Positions 5,086-5,095 of a stretch of 5,095 bases of DNA are shown in pieces. This DNA comes from Calditrichaeota bacterium AABM5.125.24. GTDB taxonomy: Bacteria; Electryoneota; AABM5-125-24; Hatepunaeales; Hatepunaeaceae. The DNA is taken from contig MWJR01000279.1 in NCBI GenBank assembly GCA_002127415.1, positions 1-5,095 on the forward strand. Direction: 5' to 3'. The position numbers and the translations under genes are program-made. The notes below the pieces were generated by a model. The model was not told the origin of the DNA. It saw nothing but the letters and a program-made list of their open reading frames with translations, and did no database searches. The first letter of the stretch is position 1. Each line of letters opens with the position of its first letter.

Positions 5086-5095
5086 ATTTGGCAAG

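Overview
The window reads like a fragment of a Gram-negative bacterium from the Fibrobacteres-Chlorobi-Bacteroidetes (FCB) side of the tree, probably one of the uncultured candidate phyla known mostly from metagenomes (Zixibacteria, KSB1, Latescibacteria or Electryoneota type). The main clue is the C-terminus of the large secreted protein, a 'NFPNPFNASTTIRF...VILVK' type-IX-secretion/FlgD-like sorting domain typical of that group. Two further clues are a beta-helix secreted protein placed upstream of a 'EYFIDEDPGxG' repeat protein, and a moderately GC-rich genome with clear Shine-Dalgarno sites. The phylum is an inference, not a proof.

Layout: 1-169 is an upstream region with a possible promoter. 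170-1219 (+) encodes a 349-residue exported beta-helix-like protein. After 56 nt comes 1276-4128 (+), a 950-residue, very acidic, multidomain exported protein: three DPGxG modules, a series of cadherin/Ig-like domains, an FN3-like region and the sorting domain. The two genes probably form an operon for cell-surface or secreted proteins. The + strand unit ends at a strong, nearly perfect hairpin (4214-4249), which also sits at the 3' side of the converging minus-strand unit.

The minus-strand unit is housekeeping. secG (4974 to 4573) encodes the small SecYEG translocon subunit, and downstream of it lies tRNA-Leu(CAG) (4379 to 4296). The secG/tRNA-Leu neighbourhood is known from other bacteria. 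The 193 nt between them hold two similar REP-like hairpins, and a looser inverted repeat lies upstream of secG near the window end.

The most unusual item is inside the large protein. About 60 codons (roughly 2650-2832) interrupt one of two paralogous cadherin-like domains. The segment is strongly basic in an otherwise strongly acidic protein, and its first part is a 63-nt imperfect palindrome with a perfect 9-bp inner stem. It looks like an in-frame insertion of a palindromic element, comparable in concept to the Rickettsia palindromic elements. No CRISPR array, transposase, defence gene or phage gene is visible.
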